From Cupriavidus sp. MP-37 (GTDB lineage: Bacteria; Pseudomonadota; Gammaproteobacteria; Burkholderiales; Burkholderiaceae), in NCBI RefSeq assembly GCF_020618415.1, contig NZ_CP085345.1:1550001-1614000 (forward strand): a DNA stretch of 64,000 bases. Direction: 5' to 3'. Shown here one piece after another: positions 1-7,055 of this stretch (position 1 is its first letter; each line of letters begins with the position of its first letter). The notes below the pieces were generated by a model that ran no database searches, was not told the DNA's origin, and saw only the letters and a program-made list of their open reading frames with translations. The translations under genes and the position numbers were made by a program.

Positions 1-1
1 C

Positions 2-193
2 CTGATCTGCGTGGCGTGCGGCCGCGTGGAGGAATTCCGCGACGAGAGCATCGAGCAGCGCCAGCGCCAGGTCGCCGCCGACAACGCCTTTGTGCTGCGC
101 GAGCATATGCTGGTGCTGTACGGCGTGTGCCCGCAATGCCGTGCCGACGCCGCCGACGCAGAGCGCGTGCCGGAACTGCCGGCCAGCGCCTGA
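2..193 (+). CDS. fur: Ferric uptake regulator Fur, C-terminal part; gene starts before the window
   Basis: Reads open in frame from base 2 with no start, giving the last 63 residues. It begins LICVACGRVEEF and ends shortly after GVCPQC. These match the C-terminal dimerisation domain of Fur-family repressors, where two CxxC pairs (here CVAC and CPQC) bind structural zinc. Fur senses ferrous iron and represses iron-uptake genes; a Fur-like site stands before feoA at 34.9 kb. A Zur-like paralogue cannot be fully excluded from the C-terminus alone. The N-terminal winged helix lies outside the window. Confidence 0.8.
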   Translation: MICVACGRVEEFRDESIEQRQRQVAADNAFVLREHMLVLYGVCPQCRADAADAERVPELPASA

Positions 194-228
194 CCCTGCC
201 GCATGCCGCGCGCCTGACGGAGCCATCC

Positions 229-486
229 ATGGAGCGCCTGACCAAACCCCTGTCCGAACTGAAGCACCTGATCAACCTGTGCCTGCGCCAGGAGCCCGGC
301 TGCCAGGACTGCCAGCTGCGCGCGGTATGCGTGCACCGCCCCGACCATACCGGCTGCAACTGGAGCGCCGAAGTCGACTTCCCCGAGCGCAGCGAGGCCG
401 ACGCCGTGCGTCACTGGCGCCAGGCCCGCCGCGTGGTGATGATGGTGCGCGAGCAGTACAACGTGGGCACGCCGGCGCAGGCCTGA
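229..486 (+). CDS. Small cysteine-containing protein of unknown function
   Basis: An 85-residue protein following fur by 35 bp on the same strand, with GGAG at 219-222 seven bases before the ATG. It has five cysteines in its first half (residues 18, 25, 28, 34, 43), including a CQDC pair and HTGCNW, followed by a charged helical C-terminus. No signal peptide or membrane segment. I do not recognise the family. The Cys spacing suggests metal or Fe-S binding, and the position after fur hints at metal homeostasis; both are inference. Confidence 0.6.
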   Translation: MERLTKPLSELKHLINLCLRQEPGCQDCQLRAVCVHRPDHTGCNWSAEVDFPERSEADAVRHWRQARRVVMMVREQYNVGTPAQA

Positions 487-500
487 ACCGGGCGCGCCGA

Positions 501-830
501 TCAGATATCCAGCTGCGCCGCGGTGATGCCCAGCGCTGCGGCAATCCGCTCGCGCGAAGTCCTTCTCAGGCGGGCACTGTTTTCCTGCTGCGCATAGGCA
601 GACTGCGAAATGCCGAGCCGCGCAGCGACTTCCGCCTGGGTCAGGCCAAGGTGTTCGCGCCATGCGCGCAGCGGCGCTATGTCATCGGCCAGCACGCGCC
701 GCACCACGGCATGCGGGATCAGGTCACCGGCTTGCGCATATTGCGTGAGGTAATCGCCGTAGGGGATCACGACAAAGGCCGGCTTGCCGTCCGCCCCGAT
801 GATGGTCTGGAGGTTAGTAGGTACGTTCAT
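501..830 (-). CDS. XRE-family antitoxin of a RelE-like toxin-antitoxin pair
   Basis: 109 residues. The N-terminal ~40 residues (GKPAFVVIPYGDYL) resemble the Phd/YefM-type strip seen in some antitoxins. Residues ~58-105 form a helix-turn-helix of the XRE type (LTQAEVAARLGISQSAYAQQ). Its start overlaps the end of the toxin gene by 17 bp, so the order is toxin first, antitoxin second, as in higBA. It should neutralise the toxin and bind the shared promoter. Ends 14 bp from the convergent small protein gene. Confidence 0.8.
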   Translation of the reverse strand: MNVPTNLQTIIGADGKPAFVVIPYGDYLTQYAQAGDLIPHAVVRRVLADDIAPLRAWREHLGLTQAEVAARLGISQSAYAQQENSARLRRTSRERIAAALGITAAQLDI

Positions 831-1068
831 CCCGCTTCTTCACTTCCTGAATTTCCACGATTCGTATCGTCCCGTCCCAGTCGAAGAGCACGCGGTAGTT
901 GCCAACCCGCAGCCGATAGCCGTAGACGTGACCCGACAGCGCTTTGACGTGCTGGCAGTTCGGCATGTATGCCAAGGCTTCCACCGCATCCAGGATAGCG
1001 ACGCGCACTGGCTTGTCGAGCCTTCGCATCTGCTTCGAGGCTCGTGCCGTCCAAAATATCGAGTTCAT
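814..1068 (-). CDS. RelE/ParE-superfamily toxin
   Basis: 84 residues from the ATG at 1068; a GTG one codon upstream (1071) is an alternative start. The fold signature is clear: SKQMRRLDKPVRVAILDAV near the N-terminus, then a beta-rich end with GYRLRVGNYRVLFDWDG and IVEIQEVKKRDERTY. This matches RelE-type mRNA interferases, where conserved Arg, Lys and C-terminal Tyr residues contribute to catalysis. It is the first gene of a two-gene unit with the antitoxin. ParE-like gyrase poisoning is less likely but not excluded. Confidence 0.82.
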   Translation of the reverse strand: MNSIFWTARASKQMRRLDKPVRVAILDAVEALAYMPNCQHVKALSGHVYGYRLRVGNYRVLFDWDGTIRIVEIQEVKKRDERTY

Positions 1069-1080
1069 CACTCGAATATA

Positions 1081-1124
1081 AGGAAATTATAAGCACGGAC
1101 ACTTGAAATCAGGCAATTATAAGC
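1081..1124 (-). promoter_or_regulatory. Toxin-antitoxin promoter with two direct repeats
   Basis: Two copies of AGG(A/C)AATTATAAGC lie at 1081-1094 and 1111-1124, 13 of 14 bases identical and exactly 30 bp apart (about three helical turns). On the minus strand each contains TATAAT, a perfect -10 hexamer reading toward the toxin. They are probably both the promoter elements and the binding sites for the XRE antitoxin. The inner TATAAT would give a leader of only about ten bases. Confidence 0.55.
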
Positions 1125-1144
1125 TTGTTCTCATCTAGCCCGGC

Positions 1145-2074
1145 TCAACGTTCCGCAGTAGCTCCTGAAGCCTGGCTGGCGTCGCTCTGCGGGGCAGCGA
1201 CCGGCCGCAACACCAGCCACACCGCCAGCCCGATCAGCGCGCCGCCGGCGGCATGCGCCCACGACAGCGCCTCGCCCAGGAACAGCGCGCCCCAGACGAT
1301 GCCGAACGGCGGAATCAGGAAGGTGACAGTCAGCGAGCGCACCGGACCCAGGTCGGCGATCAGGCGGTAGTACAGGATGTAGGCCAGCGCCGTGCACAGC
1401 GTGCCCAGGCCCAGCATGGCCGCCCAGACGCCGGCGCCGGCAGCGGGCAGTGTGTTGTGGCGCCACAGCGCGGCGATGCAGAACGGAAGCAGGAAGACCG
1501 CCGCCCCCACCAGGCTGCCGGCCGCGACCAGGCGGCTGTCCAGCCCGCCGCGCTGGGTGATCCAGCGCCGCGCAAGGAACCCCGACAAGCCATAACAGGC
1601 GGTGGCGACCAGGCAGGCCAGCGCTCCCAGCAACACCTCCGCCGAAAACACCACCGGCCCGGTGCGGGTCAGCACCGCGACGCCCGCCACGCCCAGCATC
1701 ACTCCCATGGCTTTTGCGCGCGTCAGCGGCTCCGCAAACGCGATCGCGCCGATCACCACGCCCATCAGCGGCGTCATGGCATTGAACACCGCCGAGTAGC
1801 CGGCCGGCAGCCACAGCGCTGCCACCGCATACATCGCGAACGGGATGCCGGAGTTGACCACGCCCAGCGCCAGCACCGCCGGCCATTTGCCTTGCATGTC
1901 CCAGCGCAAGCCCAGCAGCGGCAGGCACGCCGCCAGCGTCAGCGCGCCGATCAGCACGCGCACGAACGCCGTCGGCACCGGCCCCAGCACCGGTGCGCCG
2001 ATGCGGATGAACAGGAAGCTGGCGCCCCAGAGGGCGGCCAGGGCCAGCAAGCGAAACAGGTCAAGGGGCTTCAT
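1145..2074 (-). CDS. DMT-superfamily (EamA) transporter
   Basis: 309 residues with about ten hydrophobic segments arranged as two EamA repeats. The N-terminal half starts LFRLLALAALWGASFLFIRIG and the second half starts near residue 150. This is the drug/metabolite exporter fold of the inner membrane; substrates range from amino acids to drugs and cannot be read from sequence. The C-terminus is a short polar tail. Transcribed toward the toxin-antitoxin pair, with no obvious partner gene. Confidence 0.85.
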   Translation of the reverse strand: MKPLDLFRLLALAALWGASFLFIRIGAPVLGPVPTAFVRVLIGALTLAACLPLLGLRWDMQGKWPAVLALGVVNSGIPFAMYAVAALWLPAGYSAVFNAMTPLMGVVIGAIAFAEPLTRAKAMGVMLGVAGVAVLTRTGPVVFSAEVLLGALACLVATACYGLSGFLARRWITQRGGLDSRLVAAGSLVGAAVFLLPFCIAALWRHNTLPAAGAGVWAAMLGLGTLCTALAYILYYRLIADLGPVRSLTVTFLIPPFGIVWGALFLGEALSWAHAAGGALIGLAVWLVLRPVAAPQSDASQASGATAER

Positions 2075-2369
2075 CGGTCAGGGGGCGCGCTTGCCAGCTA
2101 GGGTCGGCGATGCCGCATTGGACGCCGGCGCGGCGCCCGCTGCAAGCCGGATTCGGACCTGTGGCGCTTTGGTCACGCCTCGTAGGGCCGCGTGAGGCCG
2201 AGGATTGGCGGCGTGTTGACGGATCTACCTGAAAATTGAGAGCTGTTTGCGCCACAATGTCACGTAAACACGTCACATTCTTACCGCGAGCTTTCATCCG
2301 CTCCCCTCGCAGGTGGGGACGCGTTACCGACGCGTGACAATCCGCATTCGATTAAATTAAAATCTGGTC

Positions 2370-2441
2370 TGCGCCAGAGTTAATTGACCCCTCCGACGCA
2401 TTCCCGACAAGCCGCCAGGCCTCCTGGCGGCTTCTTTTTTT
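2370..2441 (+). ncRNA. Candidate orphan small RNA, about 72 nt
   Basis: A possible sigma-70 promoter reads GTGACA (2334-2339), 18-bp spacer, TAAAAT (2358-2363), placing +1 near 2370. The unit ends in a strong intrinsic terminator at 2411-2441. No gene on the plus strand precedes the terminator within the region, so it has nothing else to terminate. The 40-nt body contains CCCCTCC (2388-2394), complementary to Shine-Dalgarno sequences, a common seed in Hfq-dependent RNAs. Expression is not shown; this is a structural prediction. Confidence 0.45.
2411..2441 (+). terminator. Intrinsic terminator
   Basis: A perfect 9-bp stem (GCCGCCAGG / CCTGGCGGC) with a 3-nt loop is followed by TTCTTTTTTT. It is one of the most canonical rho-independent terminators in the window and points rightward. 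Confidence 0.85.
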
Positions 2442-2579
2442 GCTCCGGTAAAATGCGCGCTGCCCGGCGCACCGGCAGCAAGCATCTCGTTGGCCGTCCG
2501 TGCCGCCGCGCTGCCGGTCATCACACTGCCGGCACATCCTGCGTCAACCGGCGCGGCGCCGGCCGCGTTGCCAATTCAC

Positions 2580-2903
2580 ATGAAACGACAGTTCCTGGGC
2601 CTGCTCGCCCGCGTTTACGTCCTGCAATTCGCCCTGGAAGTCCCCGCGACGGTGGCCATGCTGGCCGACATGCTGCTGGAATATGGCTTCCAGGTCGATA
2701 TCGGCTCGGTGCGCCCGCTGCTGCGCGCGCTGCAAATGGAAGGCTACCTGGAGAGCGTGCTGCGCGACGGTATCGGCCGGGTCTACCTGCTGACCGAACG
2801 CGGCCGCGAAGAACTGCAGGCCAGCCGCCAGCGCATCGACGAACTCTACCGCCGCCTGCACGCCGGCCTGCCCGCGACCGACGACGCGCAACGCCCGGCC
2901 TGA
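2580..2903 (+). CDS. PadR-family winged-helix regulator
   Basis: 107 residues from the ATG at 2580; longer in-frame starts upstream would add an unconserved Ala/Pro stretch. The sequence reads as a winged helix: LARVYVLQFALEVPATVAMLADML, then RPLLRALQMEGYLES and the wing GRVYLLTERGREELQ, the PadR-style hallmark (YxLTxxGxxxL). It ends in a helical dimerisation tail. It is convergent with the ABC importer operon, so it need not regulate it. Target unknown. Confidence 0.65.
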   Translation: MKRQFLGLLARVYVLQFALEVPATVAMLADMLLEYGFQVDIGSVRPLLRALQMEGYLESVLRDGIGRVYLLTERGREELQASRQRIDELYRRLHAGLPATDDAQRPA

Positions 2904-2989
2904 TCCGGGGCCCGGCAGCGGCGGCCGCGGCGCCGCAGCGTACCCGTTTCTGCGGGCCGCCTGGCCGCGGCGGCGCCGGTCCAGCGGCC

Positions 2990-4024
2990 TTACTTCTTCT
3001 CGGCCTTCCCTTCGTAGCGCTTGCTCCATTCGGCCAGAATGCGGTCGCGGTTATCGCTGGCCCAGCGGAAGTCGTTCTTGATCAGGCGCTTCTCGTAGTC
3101 CGCCGGCAGCAGCGCGTCGGGCCTGGCGATGCCAGGCACGGCCAGCACCGCGAAGTTCTTTTCATACAGCGCCATCGCCTCGCGCGACGCCGAGAAATCG
3201 GCCAGCTTGCGCGCCGCATCCAGATGCTTGGTGCCCTTGACGATGGCGGTGGCCTCGATGTCCCAGCCCAGGCCTTCGCTGGGCAGCACGATATCGATCG
3301 GCGCGCCTTCCTTCTTCGACTTCATGGCGCGGTACTCGAACGCGATGCCGATCGGGAACTCGCCCTGCGCGGCCATCTTGCACGGCTTGGAACCCGAGTG
3401 CGTGTACAGGCCGATGTTCTTGTGCAGGGCGTCCATGTACTGCCAGCCCTTCTGCTCGCCCATCATCTGCAGCCAGGCGCTGACGTCGAGGAAGCCGGTG
3501 CCCGACGAGGCCGGATGCGGCATCACCACCTTGCCGGCATAGACGGGCTTGGTCAGGTCGGCCCACGAAGTGGGCCTGGGCAGGCCCTGCTTCTGCGCCT
3601 CGACCGTGTTGAAGCAGATCGCCGCGCCCCACACGTCCATGCCGACCCATGCCGGCGGGTTGGCCGGGCTGCGGTACCTGGCATCGATCGCGGCCAGGTT
3701 CTTCGGCGCGTACGGGTCGAGCATGCCTTCCTTGTCCAGGATCGCCAGGCTCGAGCCGGCCAGGCCCCACACCGCGTCGGCGCGCGGCGCGGCCTTTTCC
3801 GCCAGCAGCTTGGCGGTGACGATGCCGGTGGAATCGCGCACCCACTTGATCTCGATCTCGGGATGCACCTTCTCGAACGCGGCCTTGTAGGCGGCGATCT
3901 GGTCGGCTTCGAGCGCGGTGTAGACCGTCAGCACGGTGGCGGCGGCGGCGTGGCCGGCCAGCAGCGGCAGCGTGGCGGCGGCCGCGGCGGCAACGGCCGC
4001 GGAAAGGCGGGTGATGCGGAACAT
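2990..4024 (-). CDS. ABC importer periplasmic binding protein, putative 2-aminoethylphosphonate type
   Basis: 344 residues with a cleavable signal peptide (Ala-rich, ending GHAAAA near residue 28). The mature part begins VLTVYTALEADQIAAYKAAFEK, typical of the iron/2-aminoethylphosphonate cluster of binding proteins. The central segment (VGMDVWGAAICFN, PHPASSGTGFL, GSKPCKMAAQGE) matches the putative 2-aminoethylphosphonate PhnS-like family as I remember it. Last gene of a three-gene operon after the ATPase and permease. No phnW or phnX is nearby, so the substrate remains inferred; Fe(III)- or polyamine-type substrates are alternatives. Confidence 0.75.
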   Translation of the reverse strand: MFRITRLSAAVAAAAAATLPLLAGHAAAATVLTVYTALEADQIAAYKAAFEKVHPEIEIKWVRDSTGIVTAKLLAEKAAPRADAVWGLAGSSLAILDKEGMLDPYAPKNLAAIDARYRSPANPPAWVGMDVWGAAICFNTVEAQKQGLPRPTSWADLTKPVYAGKVVMPHPASSGTGFLDVSAWLQMMGEQKGWQYMDALHKNIGLYTHSGSKPCKMAAQGEFPIGIAFEYRAMKSKKEGAPIDIVLPSEGLGWDIEATAIVKGTKHLDAARKLADFSASREAMALYEKNFAVLAVPGIARPDALLPADYEKRLIKNDFRWASDNRDRILAEWSKRYEGKAEKK

Positions 4025-4086
4025 GGTTTCTCCTTTGGGGTCGGTCAGAGTGTTGCGCAGTGCAGCGGGATGACAAGACGGAAGGC

Positions 4087-5814
4087 TCAGCCGGCGCGCC
4101 AGCGCTGCGCGCGGCGCAGCCAGCCGGCCGAGAGCGCGTGCAGCAACAGCGCGGCCAGCACGGCGGTCAGCAGGATCAGCGTCGACATCGCCGCGGCGGG
4201 GGCGGTGTCGCCGGCATCGTCCATGTTCAGCACCGAGATCGCGGCCAGCACGGTGTCGGGGCTGTACAGGAAGATCACCGCCGAGACCGTCGTCATCGAC
4301 GACACGAACAGGTAGCGGAAGATGTCGAGCAGCGCCGGCAGGCACATCGGCACGGTCACGCGCCAGCACGTCAGCAGCGGCGCCACGCCCAGCGACAGCG
4401 CGGCGGCCTCGAACTCCTGGTCCAGCTGCCGCAGCGCGGCGGCAGCGGTCAGGTGGCCGGTGGTGTAGCAGTGCGCGACGTTGCACAGCACCAGCAGCGC
4501 CATGGTCCCGTACAACGCATGCAGCGGATTGCCGGGGGCGTTGAAGAAAAACACATAGCCCAGCCCCAGTACCAGGCCCGGCACCGCCATCGGCAGCAGG
4601 AAGCCGGCGCGCAGCACGCCGTGCAGCCACGCCGGCCCGCGCGTGCGCAAGGTCAGCCAGGCGCCGAGGAAGATCGCCGCGGTACCGGCCAGCGCAGTCA
4701 GCACGGACAGCTTCAGGCTGTTGCGGTAGGCCAGCCAGCCGCCGCCGTCCATGTTGTCGAAGTCGTAGTGCGCCAGCGTCAGGCTCAGGTTGTACGGCCA
4801 CAGCCTGACCAGCGACGCGCCCACCGCGGTGGCGGCCACCGCCAGCAGCGCGGCGCTGACCCCCAGCACCAGCAGCAGGCAGGCGCTGTCGCGGCCGCGC
4901 TCGGGGGCCGGCACGTACACCTGCGCGCGGCTGCCCAGCTGCATGCGCTGGCGCCGCTGCAGCGCCATGTCGACGGCGAAGGTCAGCAGCGCGGGCGCCA
5001 GCAGCAGCATGCCGATCAGCGCGCCGCGGTCGAACTGCTGCTGCCCCACCACCGCCTTGTACGCCTCGAGCGCCAGCACCGGGTAGCCGCCGCCCACCAC
5101 CTTGGGCACGCCAAAGTCCGTGATCACCAGCGTCAGCACCAGGCACGCCGCGGCGAACAGGCCCTGGCGCGCGCCCGGCAGCGTCACGGTGCGGAAGGTG
5201 CGCCACGGGCCGGCGCCCATGGCGCGCGCCGCTTCATAGAGGCGCGCATCGGCCAGCGACAGCGTCGCCACCAGCACCATCAGCGCATGCGGGAAGGTGT
5301 AGAAGGCCTCGCCCAGCACGATGCCCCAGAAGCCATAGATGCCGCCCGGCCCGAAGGCGTCGCGGAAGATGCCCTGGTTGCCGAACAGGTAGACCAGCGC
5401 GATCGCCGGCAGCAGCGACGGCGCGAACAGCGGCAGCAGCGCAATGCCGCGCCACAGCGGCCGCAGCGCGATGCAGGAACGCTGCAGCGCATAGGCAAAG
5501 CCGAATGCCAGCGGCACCACCAGCGCCACCACCGTCAGCGACACCGCCACGCTGCGCCCCAGCATCGGCAGGAAGTTGGGCCCGGATACCAGCGCGGCCA
5601 TGCGCGCGCCCAGCACCCACTGGCCCGCGCCATCGAACCACGCCTGGCGGAACAGCGCCAGCAGCGGCAGCAGCAGGCCCACGGCAAGCCCGGCCAGCCA
5701 CAGCCACTTCATCGCCGCGGGCGCGCCGTGCGCCAGCCGCGCGCCCAGGCCGGTGCCGCGCTGCCGGGACGCCGGTGCTTGCGCCGGCAGCAAGGCGGTG
5801 GCGGCGCGCATCAT
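4087..5814 (-). CDS. Fused two-domain ABC importer permease, putative 2-aminoethylphosphonate type
   Basis: 575 residues from the first of two adjacent ATGs; that ATG overlaps the stop of the ATPase gene (ATGA). The protein holds about twelve membrane segments in two permease modules, each with an EAA-type loop for the ATPase (EAARAMGAGPWRTFRTVTLP near residue 215 and EAAALSLGVAPLLTCWRVTVP near residue 475). This duplicated arrangement is usual for the ferric and putative PhnU2-type permeases, so no second permease gene is needed. The binding protein gene follows after 62 bp. Confidence 0.82.
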   Translation of the reverse strand: MMRAATALLPAQAPASRQRGTGLGARLAHGAPAAMKWLWLAGLAVGLLLPLLALFRQAWFDGAGQWVLGARMAALVSGPNFLPMLGRSVAVSLTVVALVVPLAFGFAYALQRSCIALRPLWRGIALLPLFAPSLLPAIALVYLFGNQGIFRDAFGPGGIYGFWGIVLGEAFYTFPHALMVLVATLSLADARLYEAARAMGAGPWRTFRTVTLPGARQGLFAAACLVLTLVITDFGVPKVVGGGYPVLALEAYKAVVGQQQFDRGALIGMLLLAPALLTFAVDMALQRRQRMQLGSRAQVYVPAPERGRDSACLLLVLGVSAALLAVAATAVGASLVRLWPYNLSLTLAHYDFDNMDGGGWLAYRNSLKLSVLTALAGTAAIFLGAWLTLRTRGPAWLHGVLRAGFLLPMAVPGLVLGLGYVFFFNAPGNPLHALYGTMALLVLCNVAHCYTTGHLTAAAALRQLDQEFEAAALSLGVAPLLTCWRVTVPMCLPALLDIFRYLFVSSMTTVSAVIFLYSPDTVLAAISVLNMDDAGDTAPAAAMSTLILLTAVLAALLLHALSAGWLRRAQRWRAG

Positions 5815-6926
5815 GCGAACACCCGCAACGCCGGGGCCGGCAAGGCAATCCAGAACTTGTGGCCGCCCGCCTCCGGCAGCCGCTGCCGCGCCTCGCGCGC
5901 CACGTCGGCAAACAAGGTAAGGCCAGGCAGGCGGTCGGCTTCCAGTGCCAGCCGGTAGCGGTTGCCGAGATAGGTCTGGTCGACCACGCGCGCCAGCAGC
6001 CGGTTGGGCTCGGCGGGGTCCGGGTCCAGCCGCACGGCTTCCGGGCGGCAGCACAGCCTGCCGGCGCCAGCCAGCGGCTGCGGCGCGTCGACCTGCAACG
6101 CGACCGCCTGGCTGCCTTCGCCAATCGTGAAGCGCCCGCCCGGCACGCTGTGTCCGGGCAGCCAGTTGGCCTGCCCGACAAAGCCGGCGACAAAGGCCGA
6201 CGCCGGCTGCTCGTAGATCTCGGCGGGCGTGCCCGCCTGCACGATGCGCCCGCCATCCATCACGGCGATGCGGTCGGCCATGGTCATGGCCTCTTCCTGG
6301 TCATGGGTGACCATCACGGTGGTGATATTCAGCCGGCGCTGCAGCTGGCGCAGCTCCACGCGCAGATGCTCGCGCACGCGCGCGTCGAGCGCCGACATCG
6401 GCTCATCCAGCAGCAGCAGCGACGGCGCCGGCGCCAGCGCGCGCGCCATCGCCACGCGCTGCTGCTGGCCGCCGGAGAGCTGCCCCGGGAACTTGCGTTC
6501 GCTGCCGGCCAGGCCGACCAGGTCGAGCATCTCGGCCACGCGCGCGTCGCGGTGGGTGCGCCCCATGCCACGCCCGTGCAGGCCGTAGCCAACGTTCTGC
6601 GCCACGGTCAGGTTGGGGAACAGCGCGTAGGACTGGAACAGGATGCCGTAGTCGCGCGCCTGCGGCGGCAGGCCGGTCAGCTCGCGCGCGCCGGCGTGGA
6701 TGCGGCCGGCGTCCTCGCGCTCGAGGCCGGCGATGATGCGCAGCAGCGTGGTCTTGCCGCAGCCGGACGGGCCCAGCAGGCATAGCAGCTCGCCCTGCCC
6801 GACCGACAGCGACACGCCGTCCAGCGCGAGGAAGCCACCGGAACCGCCGGAACCGCCAAAGCGCTTGCTGACCTGCTCCACGGCCAGGAACGCCCTGCCC
6901 GGCGCTGGCTTGCCTGACTGCATCAT
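5811..6926 (-). CDS. ABC importer ATPase, putative 2-aminoethylphosphonate type
   Basis: 371 residues starting at the double ATG at 6926, chosen because GGGAG precedes it; a start at 6965 would add 13 residues. All ATPase motifs are intact: Walker A GPSGCGKTT, signature LSGGQQQR, Walker B LLLLDEP and the H-loop VTHDQEEA. A C-terminal ~120-residue TOBE-like regulatory domain follows. A Gly/Ser run (GGSGGSGG) sits just before the domain near residue 25. First gene of the operon ATPase-permease-binding protein, with 4-bp overlap to the permease. Confidence 0.85.
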   Translation of the reverse strand: MMQSGKPAPGRAFLAVEQVSKRFGGSGGSGGFLALDGVSLSVGQGELLCLLGPSGCGKTTLLRIIAGLEREDAGRIHAGARELTGLPPQARDYGILFQSYALFPNLTVAQNVGYGLHGRGMGRTHRDARVAEMLDLVGLAGSERKFPGQLSGGQQQRVAMARALAPAPSLLLLDEPMSALDARVREHLRVELRQLQRRLNITTVMVTHDQEEAMTMADRIAVMDGGRIVQAGTPAEIYEQPASAFVAGFVGQANWLPGHSVPGGRFTIGEGSQAVALQVDAPQPLAGAGRLCCRPEAVRLDPDPAEPNRLLARVVDQTYLGNRYRLALEADRLPGLTLFADVAREARQRLPEAGGHKFWIALPAPALRVFA

Positions 6927-7055
6927 CGAATCTCCCTGCGTCTCGATCGAACCGGCCGCCAGCATAGGCAGTGCAGATGCCAGCCATATGGCAGATCGGC
7001 AAAGTATTTCGATGGAGGTATCGGGGGATTTGGGATGCGGCTCGCCGCGGCGCGA

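Larger units (their letters stand above)
2075..2579. other. Intergenic region with an orphan promoter and terminator
   Basis: About 500 bp between the DMT gene (leftward) and the PadR-type gene (rightward). No credible protein is encoded. It is less GC-rich than its surroundings around 2210-2390 and contains the candidate small RNA unit at 2370-2441. The stretch 2442-2579 just before the PadR gene shows no clear promoter. Confidence 0.6.

Noticed and set aside
2384-5958. Very long open frames on the plus strand opposite the ABC importer genes
   Set aside because: They are Arg/His/Gln-rich shadows of real genes in GC-rich DNA with no family motifs, while the minus-strand frames carry complete ABC transporter signatures.
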